The notes under the pieces are model-generated. The model was not told where the DNA came from and did no database searches. It was given only the letters and a program-made list of their open reading frames with translations. Of a DNA stretch of 64,000 bases, positions 43,047 through 52,365 are shown piece after piece; positions within the stretch are counted from its first letter, which is position 1; every line of letters begins with the position of its first letter. The DNA is taken from positions 2,418,001 to 2,482,000 of the forward strand of contig NZ_AP025518.1 of the NCBI RefSeq assembly GCF_022179545.1, in the 5' to 3' direction. Position numbers and translations under genes: made by a program. The stretch comes from Mycolicibacterium fortuitum subsp. fortuitum. GTDB taxonomy: Bacteria > Actinomycetota > Actinomycetes > Mycobacteriales > Mycobacteriaceae.

Positions 43047-45194
43047 ATGACGACCGACCCCATCGACGCGCACTTCACCGCCTCGGTGTCAGCGCTGACC
43101 ACGCCGGACTCGGGACCGCTACGCCCGCTAGAGCTGCCGAATGCCTTGCAGCTCTTCGATGCTCAGCTGGGCAGCAGGCATCTGGATCTGGCCGCGCGGT
43201 GGCTGCGCTCCCAGGGTAAGGGCTTCTACACCATCGGGTCGTCGGGACACGAGGGCAATGCCGCCGTCGCCGCAGCGCTGCGTCCGACGGACCCGGCGCT
43301 GCTGCACTATCGGTCGGGCGGTTTCTATCTGGCCCGCGCTGCGCAGGTCGCGGGCACCGATCCGCTGCGCGATGTGCTGCTCGGCCTCGTGGCAGCCACC
43401 GCCGAACCGATCTCCGGCGGCCGGCACAAAGTGTTCGGCCGTCACGACCTGAACATCATTCCGCAGACCTCCACCATCGCCTCTCACCTTCCGAGGTCGG
43501 TCGGGGTGGCGTTCTCCATCGCCCGCACCCGCAAGCTCGGGGTGCCCTGTTGCTGGCCGGCCGACGCGGTCACGGTCTGCAGCTTCGGTGACGCCTCGGC
43601 CAACCACTCGACGACCGTAGGCGCGGTCAACGCGGCCCTGCACGCCACCTACCAGGGCCTTCCGATGCCGCTGCTTTTCGTCTGTGAGGACAACGGCCTC
43701 GGGATCAGCACGCCGACGCCGCGCGGCTGGATCGCCCACGCCTATGGGAACCGTGAGGGACTGAAGTACTTCGCGGCCGACGGCTGCGATCTCGTCGACG
43801 TGGCCGAAACCGCACGCGCTGCAGCTGATTGGGTCCGCCGCGAACGCAAACCGGCGTTCCTGCACCTCCGCACGGTGCGGTTGATGGGGCACGCCGGTTC
43901 GGATTACGAGCAGGCCTACCGGCCGGCCGCCGACATCGTGGCCGACTATGACCGTGATCCGGTGCTTGCCACCGCGAGAACGCTTGTGGCCCACGGTGTT
44001 CTGTCACCACAGCAGGCTCTGCAACGCTACGAGGACAAGCGGGCCGAGGTGATGGATTTGGCCCGCGAGGTCGGCGAGCGACCGCAGTTGGACAGCGCCG
44101 GGGCGGTGATGCAGCCGCTGCGCGAGACGCTCGACGACGCGAGGACGGTCTCCGTCATCGGACCCGGGGAGCGCGGTGGTCCGCCCCTTACCCTGGCCCT
44201 GGCGATCAACCGGGCGCTGCATGAGATCCTGCAGGTGCACCCGGAGGCGATGGTGTTCGGCGAGGATGTCGCTCGCAAGGGTGGGGTGTACGGCGTGACT
44301 CGCGGCCTGCAGGCCGCTGCCGGCCCGGCCCGCGTGTTCGACACCCTGCTCGACGAACAGACCATCCTGGGGCTGGCTCTCGGATCGGGTGTCTCGGGCC
44401 TGGTGCCGATCCCTGAGATTCAGTACCTGGCCTATCTGCACAACGCCGCCGATCAGATCCGCGGTGAGGGCGCGACACTGCAGTTCTTTTCCAACCGCCA
44501 GTACCGCAACCCCATGGTGGTGCGAATCGCCGGCTACGGCTATCAGAAGGGGTTCGGCGGCCACTTTCACAACGACAATTCGATTGCTGCCATCCGCGAC
44601 ATCCCCGGGGTGGTCATCGCCTCACCGTCCCGGCCCGACGACGCCGCAGCGATGCTGCACACTTGCGTTACCGCAGCCAAAACCGTTGGCGCGGTGTGTA
44701 TCTATCTCGAGCCGATCGCCTTGTACCACACCAAGGACCTCTACTCCGACGGTGACGAACAGTGGCTGGCGGACTATCCGCAGCAGCCGGTCCGCGTCGG
44801 TGCGGCGCGTACCTACGGCGACGGTGCCGACCTGACCATCCTGACGTTCGCCAACGGGGTGCGGATGAGCCTGCGGGTGGCGGCTCGGCTGGAGCAGGCC
44901 GGGATCGCCGCGCGGGTGGTCGACCTGCGATGGCTGTCGCCGTTGCCGGTCGAGGACATGCTGCGCGAGTCGGACGCGACCGGCCGGGTGCTCATCGTCG
45001 ACGAAACCCGCCGCACCGGGGGTGTGGGGGAAGGCGTGCTCGCCGAACTCGCTGACCACGGCTTCACCGGGCGGGTGCAGCGGGTCTCCAGTGCCGACAG
45101 CTTCATCCCGCTGGGCGATGCCGCACTGGAGGTGCTGTTGTCCGAGGACACCATCGAGGCCGCCGCGGTGAAACTGGTGGGCCAACCGGCTTGA
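43047..45194 (+). CDS. Fused alpha-beta 2-oxoacid dehydrogenase E1 component
   Basis: A 715-residue thiamine-diphosphate enzyme with both E1 subunits in one chain. The alpha part (about 1-350) has GSSGHEGNAAVAAAL and the TPP segment SFGDASANHSTT, a variant of the usual GDG-x-N motif. The beta part (about 380-715) has FGEDVARKGGVYGVT, DTLLDEQTILGLALG and RQYRNPMVVR. It decarboxylates a 2-oxo acid and passes the acyl group to E2 lipoate. No E2 or E3 gene is in the window, so the partner must be elsewhere. Its ATG directly follows the HAD stop. Branched-chain or acetoin-type substrates are possible. Confidence 0.85.
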   Translation: MTTDPIDAHFTASVSALTTPDSGPLRPLELPNALQLFDAQLGSRHLDLAARWLRSQGKGFYTIGSSGHEGNAAVAAALRPTDPALLHYRSGGFYLARAAQVAGTDPLRDVLLGLVAATAEPISGGRHKVFGRHDLNIIPQTSTIASHLPRSVGVAFSIARTRKLGVPCCWPADAVTVCSFGDASANHSTTVGAVNAALHATYQGLPMPLLFVCEDNGLGISTPTPRGWIAHAYGNREGLKYFAADGCDLVDVAETARAAADWVRRERKPAFLHLRTVRLMGHAGSDYEQAYRPAADIVADYDRDPVLATARTLVAHGVLSPQQALQRYEDKRAEVMDLAREVGERPQLDSAGAVMQPLRETLDDARTVSVIGPGERGGPPLTLALAINRALHEILQVHPEAMVFGEDVARKGGVYGVTRGLQAAAGPARVFDTLLDEQTILGLALGSGVSGLVPIPEIQYLAYLHNAADQIRGEGATLQFFSNRQYRNPMVVRIAGYGYQKGFGGHFHNDNSIAAIRDIPGVVIASPSRPDDAAAMLHTCVTAAKTVGAVCIYLEPIALYHTKDLYSDGDEQWLADYPQQPVRVGAARTYGDGADLTILTFANGVRMSLRVAARLEQAGIAARVVDLRWLSPLPVEDMLRESDATGRVLIVDETRRTGGVGEGVLAELADHGFTGRVQRVSSADSFIPLGDAALEVLLSEDTIEAAAVKLVGQPA

Positions 45195-45207
45195 TAGCTT
45201 GACTCCC

Positions 45208-46434
45208 ATGGCCGAATCCGTAACGCAGGACCCGACCCGCCCGCTGGCCGGGGTACGGATCGTCGAGATCTCCAGCTTCGTCGCCGTGCCGCTGGCCGGC
45301 ATGACCCTGGCCCAGTTGGGCGCCGAGGTGGTGCGCGTCGATCCCATCGGGGGTGCTGCCGACTATCACCGCTGGCCGCTGACCGACGGTGGTGACAGCA
45401 TCTACTGGGCCGGGCTGAACAAGGGCAAGCGTTCGGTGGCTGCCGATATGCGGTCGCCGGAAGGTCAGCAGCTGGTGCAGCGGCTGATCGCAGAGGCCGG
45501 CGTGTTGATCACGAATGTCGCCGGACGGCAATGGCATTCGTACGACGTGTTGGCGCGCCTACGTCCCGACCTGATCCATGTCGAGGTGTCCGGGCGCGCC
45601 GACGGCGGCACCGGGGTGGATTACACGGTCAACGCCGGGTTGGGCTTCCCGATGGTCACCGGGCCTGCCCAGCTGTGCACCCCGGTCAACCATGTGCTGC
45701 CCGCCTGGGATGTCAGTTGCGGGCTGTACGTGGCGCTGGCGGTCAGTGCCGCACTGCGCCACCGCGATACCACCGGTGAAGGCGCCCGGATCAGCATTCC
45801 CTTGGAGAACGTCGCCCTCGCCACGGCAGGCAATCTCGGATTCCTGACGGAGGTGATGATCAACGGTACGGGCCGCGAACGGCTCGGCAACACGCTGTAC
45901 GGCACCTACGGACAGAACTTCACCAGCAGTGACGGCGTCGGCTTCATGCTGGTGGCGCTCACCGGCCGGCATTTCCGCGACCTCACCGAGGTCACCGGGA
46001 CCACCAAAGCGGTTGCCGCCCTTGCCGAGGCGTTCGGTGCCGACTTCACCGACGAAGGTCAGCGCTTCACCCACCGTGACGCCCTGACTGGCCTGTTCAC
46101 CTTGTGGTTCAGCGAGCACACCGCCGAGGAGATCAGTGCGGCGCTGTCGGGCACCTCGGTGCTCTGGGAGCGGTACCGCAGCTTCGCGGAGGTCGCCGTC
46201 AACGAGCGGGTGGTCGCCAATCCGCTGTTCACCCCGCTGGAGCAACCCCGCATCGGCACTTACCTGGCGCCGGGCCTGCCGGTATCGATCGGCGGGATGT
46301 ATCCGCCCGCGGCCCCTGCTCCCGCTCTCGGCGACGACACGAACTCGGTGCTCGCCGAACACCTCGGGCTAGGCGCGGACGAGATCGTGGCGCTGACCGA
46401 ATCAGGCACTGTCGCAACGGGTACCGCTCAGTGA
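45208..46434 (+). CDS. Family III CoA-transferase (CaiB/BaiF type)
   Basis: A 408-residue class III CoA-transferase. The N-terminus is typical (PLAGVRIVEISSFVAVPLAG, LAQLGAEVVRVDP). The catalytic Asp is in PAWDVSCGLYVALAV (near residue 168). It moves CoA between carboxylic acids. The ATG at 45208 is preferred over an in-frame TTG at 45199. The thioesterase gene overlaps its stop by four bases. With the E1 and thioesterase it suggests a CoA-thioester pathway, but the substrate is unknown. Confidence 0.88.
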   Translation: MAESVTQDPTRPLAGVRIVEISSFVAVPLAGMTLAQLGAEVVRVDPIGGAADYHRWPLTDGGDSIYWAGLNKGKRSVAADMRSPEGQQLVQRLIAEAGVLITNVAGRQWHSYDVLARLRPDLIHVEVSGRADGGTGVDYTVNAGLGFPMVTGPAQLCTPVNHVLPAWDVSCGLYVALAVSAALRHRDTTGEGARISIPLENVALATAGNLGFLTEVMINGTGRERLGNTLYGTYGQNFTSSDGVGFMLVALTGRHFRDLTEVTGTTKAVAALAEAFGADFTDEGQRFTHRDALTGLFTLWFSEHTAEEISAALSGTSVLWERYRSFAEVAVNERVVANPLFTPLEQPRIGTYLAPGLPVSIGGMYPPAAPAPALGDDTNSVLAEHLGLGADEIVALTESGTVATGTAQ

Positions 46435-47234
46435 GTACCCTGCTGGAGCTGCTGGACGTGCGGGCCGCCGACGGCGATGTGTTCACCGGGCAGGCCAGCG
46501 GTCCGGCCGGCAAGCGGGCCTACGGCGGTCTGCTGGCCGCCCAGAGCCTCGCGGCGGCCTGCCGGACGGTGGGGGATGACCGGTCACCGACCAACATGCA
46601 CCTGCAGTTCCTGCGCGGCGGGGACGCCGGGGAACCGGTCGAGCAGCACGTGCACCGCGTGTACGACGGGCGTACCGCCTCGGCGCGACGTGTCGAATCG
46701 TATGAGCATGGCCGCATGCTGACCACGGCCACGGTGTCGTTCGCGACAGCCCTCGCCGGCCCCGCACACGGGCTCGGTGCGATGCCGCACGACCCCGAGG
46801 TGCTTCCGTGCACCGGCCCGCCCGGCCCGGCGCCGTCCCTGCCGCTCGACGAGTTCGACATCCGCATCGCCGACGACGGTTCGGGCGAGGAGTTCGTGCG
46901 CCGCATGTGGTGGCGGGTCACCACCGAGCTGCCGGACGATCCGTTGGTGCACATGCTGATCGCGGTGTACATCAGCGACCTGTATGGCATTGATCCGGCG
47001 TTGGCTGTGCACGGGCACAGCATGCGGTCGCGCAGTCACCGCAGTGGCACCACGGATTCGTCGATCTGGTTTCACCGCCCGGTGCAGGCAGGGGAGTGGA
47101 ATCTGCTGGAGTCACGCTCACCTGCCGCTGAGCGGGGGCGGGGGCTGATCACGTCAAGCCTGCTGCGTGCCGATGGTGCGGTCGCCGCCACCCTGGTGCA
47201 GGAGGGCCTGGTCGCCGACCGCCTCACGGACTGA
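46431..47234 (+). CDS. Acyl-CoA thioesterase (TesB-like double hot-dog)
   Basis: A 267-residue thioesterase II-like protein. Two hot-dog units are visible. The first has GPAGKRAYGGLLAAQSLAAA and PTNMHLQFLRGGDAGEPVE; the second has AVYISDLYGIDPALAVHG, DSSIWFHRPVQAGEW and LITSSLLRADG. It cleaves acyl-CoA to acid and CoA. It starts at GTG overlapping the CoA-transferase stop. Its last 81 bases overlap the opposing adenylation-acyltransferase gene. Confidence 0.86.
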   Translation: MSTLLELLDVRAADGDVFTGQASGPAGKRAYGGLLAAQSLAAACRTVGDDRSPTNMHLQFLRGGDAGEPVEQHVHRVYDGRTASARRVESYEHGRMLTTATVSFATALAGPAHGLGAMPHDPEVLPCTGPPGPAPSLPLDEFDIRIADDGSGEEFVRRMWWRVTTELPDDPLVHMLIAVYISDLYGIDPALAVHGHSMRSRSHRSGTTDSSIWFHRPVQAGEWNLLESRSPAAERGRGLITSSLLRADGAVAATLVQEGLVADRLTD

Positions 47235-49736
47235 GTTTCCCTGCCGAGCAGACACGTAGGAACCCACTCTCGTCGCGATCCGGGCACCTACGCGTCTGCT
47301 CGCGAACTGCCTTCTGGCCGCGTTGACCATGTACGTGAGCGCCACCCCCACGATCAGCGCCGCCAGCACACCGAGCACCCGGTGGTCGCCGAACAACGGA
47401 TAGACCTGGTAGTGGGTCAGGTACGTGTACAGCGAGGCCTCGGCGAGCAGTCCGCTGCCGGTCGCGACCACCGCGGGACAGCGCACCGCGGGCAACCAGA
47501 TCAGTAGCGTCAAACCCGCCAACACCAGGGTTTCTCGGCCGCTGTTGCCGAAGTAGCCGTGTAGTCCGACCATCAGCACGACGGTGACGACCACGCGCTG
47601 CCAGGTGGCCGTGGCCTTCGCCGCCGCCCATCCAGCCGCAAAGAACCAGAACGCCAGCACGGTGAACCACGCCTCGCGGCCCAGGCCGAAGCCGGGCAGG
47701 TCGTAACGCAATGTCAACCCGAGCGCCAGGAATGCCGCGGCAAAGGCGAAGGGACGGCGTCGCTCCCACCGGTCCGCGCCCGGCAGCGCGCATACCGCGG
47801 TCAGCGCCACCAGGATCCAGAACAGCACCTCGACGAACCATAATCGTCCGGCCGTCATGCTGTCGTGCGGGCCGAGGAACTTGTTGGCCAGCAGGAGGTT
47901 CGACGCGTGGTAGTCGTCGGTCAGGACCAGCGCGACGACAACCCAGACGATCGAGGGCACCGCGATCCAGGCGATCGTGTTGCGCAGATGGCGCAGCCGC
48001 GTCGACCGCGGGACGGGTGTGAGACAGAACCGGCCGAAGTTGTAGCCGGCCACGCCGAGCAGGATGTGGGCACCGCCCCACAGTGCGAACAACTCGGCAT
48101 GCGAGCCGACGATCAGGACAATGGCTGCTGCGCGCAGGGCGACGCTGGTTTCCACGGTTGCCCACCGACGCCGGCGGGGCGCGCAGTCGCGCTCCAGGTC
48201 CCGCAGCGGCATCCGGTGCCAATCCTTTGGCAGCCGTCCCAGGGCCCGTTCCAGCCGAACCGACATCGCCACATAGGACAGTGAGTTACCGCCGAGATCG
48301 ACGAAGCTGGCGCCACGGTCGATGGACGCGACAGGTAGGTGTAGAACCTCGGCGAACAGACCCTTCAGATCGGCGACGTCGGTCTTCCGTGGTGCGGCGG
48401 CCAACGTGCGCACCGCGGCGTAATCGGGCTTGCTCGAGATCAACCGGGGCAGTTCGGGGACGATCGCCGCACGCACCGCACCAGCGGGCATGCCGGCCAG
48501 AGTGGCGGTCAACTGCTGCACTCCGCCGGCAGTCGTTGCGCCCGTGTCAACGGCGGCCACAGCGAGGGTTTCGCCGTCATCGGTGCACAACGCCGTCACG
48601 CCGCGTTCGGCGAGAGTGGTCTGGAGACGGTCGAGGTCGATGCGCAGGCCGAACAGCTTCACGAATCGGCCACTGCGGCCGATGACTTCGTACAGGCCGT
48701 CCGGACTGCGTCGGGCGATGTCGCCGGTGCGGAGTTCGGAGATGGTGGCGCCGAGGGCCAGGTCCTCGGGTCGCTGCGCGTATCCGAGCATCACGTTGGC
48801 GCCGCGGTAGACCAGTTCACCTGTGCCCTCGGGCCAGCCGTCACCGGAACGGATGGACAGATTGCCGCCGGGAATCGGACGTCCGACGGCTTCGGGGCGT
48901 GCCAGAGCCAATTCCGGTGGCAGGTACGCCATCCGGGCGGTCGCCTCGGTGGCGCCGTACATCACGAACAGCTTCCAGCCACGGCGCTGGCCCAGCGCCG
49001 CGAAACGGCGCACCTGATCGGGTGCCATCCGCCCACCCGCCTGGGTGAGGTACCGCAGATGGGGCAGGTCCATGGTGTCGAAGCCGATGCGGTCGAGCAG
49101 TTCGAACGTGTGGGGAACCCCGGCGAAGGTGGTGGCCCGGCAACGAGTGAACAGGTCCCAGAACTCGTCGTCGACCACCGAGCGATCCGTGAGGATCAGG
49201 GCGGCGCCGCGCAGCAGGTGACTGTTGACCACCGACAGTCCGTAGCAGTACGACAGTGGCAATGTGGTTGCCGCCCGATCGGTTTCACTGATCGCGAGGT
49301 ACTCGGCGATGGCGGCCGCATTGCTGGTGAGATTGGTATAGGACAGCCGGACCAGCTTCGGTGACCCGGTGCTGCCCGAGGTCGACATCAGCAGTGCCAG
49401 ATCGTCGTGCAGTCGGTGCGTGCTGTGGGTGCGCCGGTGGTGGATGCCTGCGGCGTCGATCACGGTGTCGGGGGAGTAGGTCCGCAGGATCGTGCCGTGG
49501 TCGCCGTCCGCGGGTACCGGCAAGGCCACGTGGCCACCGGCCAGTGCGCCAAGGTAGTGCACCAGGGTGGTCAGGTCGTTGCGTGCTTCGAGTAGCACGA
49601 GGCGTCGTTCGGTGCCCAGCGTCATCGCGGACTGTGACACGAGGTCGGCGAGGGTCGCGTAGCTGATCTGCCGGGTCTCGGTGAAGACCGCGATCCGGTC
49701 ACCTTGCGCCCTCAACGCCTCGACGATGTGGCTCAT
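47154..49736 (-). CDS. Single-chain adenylation - carrier - acyltransferase-3 membrane protein
   Basis: An 860-residue protein with three parts. Residues 1 to about 450 form an AMP-binding (adenylation) domain: P-loop STSGSTGSPK (118-127), YGATEATARM, RTGDIARRSPDG, and a C-terminal Lys in ISSKPDY (K436). Residues about 456-520 are a phosphopantetheine carrier, with the attachment Ser485 in FVDLGGNSLSY. From about 530 to 820 there are some ten membrane helices of the acyltransferase-3 family, with the R-x10-H motif (R535 and H546). The layout suggests activation, carrier loading and transfer of an acyl or aminoacyl group at or across the membrane. Its ATG shares one base with the ATPase TGA, so it is coupled to the iron transporter operon. 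Substrate and acceptor are unknown. Confidence 0.85.
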   Translation of the reverse strand: MSHIVEALRAQGDRIAVFTETRQISYATLADLVSQSAMTLGTERRLVLLEARNDLTTLVHYLGALAGGHVALPVPADGDHGTILRTYSPDTVIDAAGIHHRRTHSTHRLHDDLALLMSTSGSTGSPKLVRLSYTNLTSNAAAIAEYLAISETDRAATTLPLSYCYGLSVVNSHLLRGAALILTDRSVVDDEFWDLFTRCRATTFAGVPHTFELLDRIGFDTMDLPHLRYLTQAGGRMAPDQVRRFAALGQRRGWKLFVMYGATEATARMAYLPPELALARPEAVGRPIPGGNLSIRSGDGWPEGTGELVYRGANVMLGYAQRPEDLALGATISELRTGDIARRSPDGLYEVIGRSGRFVKLFGLRIDLDRLQTTLAERGVTALCTDDGETLAVAAVDTGATTAGGVQQLTATLAGMPAGAVRAAIVPELPRLISSKPDYAAVRTLAAAPRKTDVADLKGLFAEVLHLPVASIDRGASFVDLGGNSLSYVAMSVRLERALGRLPKDWHRMPLRDLERDCAPRRRRWATVETSVALRAAAIVLIVGSHAELFALWGGAHILLGVAGYNFGRFCLTPVPRSTRLRHLRNTIAWIAVPSIVWVVVALVLTDDYHASNLLLANKFLGPHDSMTAGRLWFVEVLFWILVALTAVCALPGADRWERRRPFAFAAAFLALGLTLRYDLPGFGLGREAWFTVLAFWFFAAGWAAAKATATWQRVVVTVVLMVGLHGYFGNSGRETLVLAGLTLLIWLPAVRCPAVVATGSGLLAEASLYTYLTHYQVYPLFGDHRVLGVLAALIVGVALTYMVNAARRQFASRRVGARIATRVGSYVSARQGNSVREAVGDQALLHQGGGDRTIGTQQA

Positions 49737-50794
49737 CAAGGCAACGCCGTTCCCGCGCCCCGTACGGCGATCCGGACCTTGGTGTCGCGGGCCGGAGGGT
49801 TCAGGCTGTGCTGCCGTACGATGATGGGCTCACCGGCCGCGGCCGGCTCGATGGTGAGCAGCACATCGTGGCCAAGGAACTCGGTGCCGACCACGGTTCC
49901 CACACTGGCGGCGGCGTGGGCATCACCCTCGCTGTCCGAAATCGCGGTGGCGACAAGCTGTTCAGGCCGCAGCACCAGCGTGCACGGGCCGTCGGTGGCG
50001 CCGGCCTGTACCGGTATCCGGCCCAGCGCGCTGTCGGCCCAACCTGACGTGACGGTGCCGGCCACCGTGATGCAGTCTCCGAGGAACTCGGCGGTGAACC
50101 GGTCGGCGGGTTGGCGGTACACGTGCTCGGGTGTTCCGACCTGGGTGAACCTGCCCTCGCGCATCACCGCGACCTGATCAGAGATCGACAGCGCCTCCTC
50201 CTGATCGTGCGTCACGATCAGGGTGGTCACCCCGGTCTCGGACAGCGCCCGGGCCACGGACTTTCGGGTGGCGGCACGCAGTCCGGTGTCGAGCGCGCTG
50301 AACGGCTCGTCGAGCAGCATCACGACCGGCCGGCGGGCCAGCGCCCGGGCCAGTGCGACGCGCTGCTGCTGGCCGCCGGAGAGCTGATGCGGGCGGCGCT
50401 GCGCGAACGAGGAATCCAGGGAGACGGTGGCCAGCAACTCGCCGACCCTGGCCCGCGCCGCGGCGCCGCGCTCGCGAAGACCGTAGGCGACGTTCTGGGC
50501 CACCGTCAGGTGGGGGAACAGTGCACCGTCCTGCGCCACGTAGCCTACGTCGCGTCGATGGGGTGCGACAGTGTTTGTCGGACTTGCCATTTCGCGTCCG
50601 CCGATGGTCACGGTGCCGGCGTCGGGGGATTCGAAACCTGCGATCACCCGTAGCAGCGTGGTCTTACCGCACCCGGAGGACCCGACCACCGCGGTGATGG
50701 TCCCCGGCGTCAGGGTCAGGTCGATGCCATCGAGCACCGCAGTGCCGTCGAAGGACTTGCGGAGTCCGCGCACCTGCAGGACATCGTCGGTCAC
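49736..50794 (-). CDS. Fe(III)-type ABC transporter ATPase (FbpC-like)
   Basis: A 352-residue ABC ATPase. Walker A VGSSGCGKTT is near residues 36-44, followed by the signature LSGGQQQRVALARAL, Walker B VMLLDEPFSALD and the switch His in IVTHDQEEA. A C-terminal TOBE-type domain of about 110 residues follows. It powers the permease encoded upstream. The GTG at 50794 overlaps the permease stop (GTGA); an in-frame extension reaching 51634 would lie inside the permease and is rejected. The next gene starts on its stop codon. Confidence 0.92.
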   Translation of the reverse strand: MTDDVLQVRGLRKSFDGTAVLDGIDLTLTPGTITAVVGSSGCGKTTLLRVIAGFESPDAGTVTIGGREMASPTNTVAPHRRDVGYVAQDGALFPHLTVAQNVAYGLRERGAAARARVGELLATVSLDSSFAQRRPHQLSGGQQQRVALARALARRPVVMLLDEPFSALDTGLRAATRKSVARALSETGVTTLIVTHDQEEALSISDQVAVMREGRFTQVGTPEHVYRQPADRFTAEFLGDCITVAGTVTSGWADSALGRIPVQAGATDGPCTLVLRPEQLVATAISDSEGDAHAAASVGTVVGTEFLGHDVLLTIEPAAAGEPIIVRQHSLNPPARDTKVRIAVRGAGTALP

Positions 50795-52365
50795 AGGGCA
50801 GCCACCTTCGTCGACTGGCGCAACAGCATCAGGGTCACGGGTATGGACAAGGCGATCAGCATCAGGGCGTAGGGTGCCGCCGCGGCGTAATCGAGTTCGC
50901 TGCTCAGTGACCAGAACCGCATGGCGAGGGTGCGGGTGCCGGTCGGTGCCAGCAACAGCGTCGCGGTCAATTCCGTTGCCACGGCGACGAAAACCAGCGA
51001 GGCCCCGGCCGCGGCGGCCGGAGCGGTCAGCCGCAGGGTGACGCGCACGAACGTCCGCGCCGGTGAGGCTCCCAGCGAGCGTGAGGCTTCTTCTACTGAC
51101 GGTGGGACCTGCGCCAGGCCCGAGCGCAGGCTGACCAGGGCGCGCGGCAGGAACAGCAGCACGTAAGCGCAGATCACCAGGGCCGCAGTCTGATAGAGCG
51201 GGGGAGCGTAGCGGATCGCCACGGTTACCAGGGCCAGGGCGGTGACGATGCCGGGCATCGAGCTGGTGATGAAGTTGGCGCCCTCGATCGAGCGGGCCAG
51301 CAGGCCCCGGTAGCGGACGGCGACCCAGGCGAACGGGAAGGCCAGCACGGTGGTCAGAACCGCGGCGGCAGCGGCCAGCGTCGCGGTCTGGACGAGCGCG
51401 GTACCGATCTCGGTGGCGTCCCACACCTGCCTGCCACCGATCCACATCCACCGCGTCAGCGTCCACAGCGGGACTCCCAACGCCAGGGCGGCCAGTGCCA
51501 GCAATCCGACGGTGGCCGGCACCATGGTGTGGCCCAGGCGCATTGGCGCACTGGCCCGTTGCGCTCCGGAGCCGATCCGTGCGAAGCGGGCATTGCCGCG
51601 GGCCGCGGCCTCGGTGACCAACAGCAGCAGGCACAGCAGCACCAGAACGGCGGCCAGCGTCGCGCCGGCGGCGCCGTCGAACGTAGCCTGGAACTGTTCG
51701 AAGATCGCGGTGGTGAAGGTCGAGAACCGGATCATCGCGAACGCGCCGTATTCGGCCAGCAAGTGCACACCGATCAGAAGGGCGCCGCCGAGGATCGCCA
51801 GGCGCAGCTGCGGCAGCACCACCCGGAAGAACACCCCGGACGATCCGGATCCAAGCGCCCGGGCCGATTCCTCAAGCGCCGGATCGATGCGGCGCAGGGT
51901 GGCCGCGGCCGGTACGTAGACGAACGGGAAGTACGACAGCGTCGCGATCAGCACCCCGGCCGAGAATCCGTGCAACGACGGCACCACACTCACCCAGGCA
52001 TAGCTGTTGACGAACGCGGGCACGGCCAGCGGTGCGACGAACACTGGGCGCCACCACGTTCGCCCTGGCAGATCGGTGCGCTCAACCAGCCAGGCCGCTC
52101 CGACTCCGAGCACGACGCACACGGGCACGGTGAGCACGACCAGGCCCACGGTGTTGAGCAGGAGTTCGCCGACCCGGGGCCGCACCACCAGCTCGATCAC
52201 CCGACTCGGGCCGGTGGTGATCACCGACCAGGCGACGTAACCCAGCGGGATGAAGGTGGCTGCCAGCAAGAGCACCACGGCGGAGCTCAGCGCCGCCCCC
52301 GGCCGCGCACGTGCGGAACGCTGCTGCGGTACGGGTTGTGCCGGTGGCGTTTCTGTCGCGACCAA
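50791..52365 (-). CDS. Fe(III)-type ABC transporter permease, fused two-domain (FbpB-like)
   Basis: A 524-residue permease with about 12 helices in two halves, each with an EAA loop: PALEESARALGSGSSGVFF and PSVEEASRSLGASPARTFV. This tandem layout is typical of FbpB/AfuB-type iron permeases. The likely start is the TTG next to the substrate-binding protein's TAA; no better start is seen. It overlaps the ATPase gene by four bases. Confidence 0.9.
   Translation of the reverse strand: MVATETPPAQPVPQQRSARARPGAALSSAVVLLLAATFIPLGYVAWSVITTGPSRVIELVVRPRVGELLLNTVGLVVLTVPVCVVLGVGAAWLVERTDLPGRTWWRPVFVAPLAVPAFVNSYAWVSVVPSLHGFSAGVLIATLSYFPFVYVPAAATLRRIDPALEESARALGSGSSGVFFRVVLPQLRLAILGGALLIGVHLLAEYGAFAMIRFSTFTTAIFEQFQATFDGAAGATLAAVLVLLCLLLLVTEAAARGNARFARIGSGAQRASAPMRLGHTMVPATVGLLALAALALGVPLWTLTRWMWIGGRQVWDATEIGTALVQTATLAAAAAVLTTVLAFPFAWVAVRYRGLLARSIEGANFITSSMPGIVTALALVTVAIRYAPPLYQTAALVICAYVLLFLPRALVSLRSGLAQVPPSVEEASRSLGASPARTFVRVTLRLTAPAAAAGASLVFVAVATELTATLLLAPTGTRTLAMRFWSLSSELDYAAAAPYALMLIALSIPVTLMLLRQSTKVAAL

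Noticed and set aside
49736..51634. 632-residue form of the ATPase
   Set aside because: The extra N-terminal part is antisense-like low-complexity sequence from another frame of the permease; GTG at 50794 gives the normal ABC start and the usual four-base overlap.
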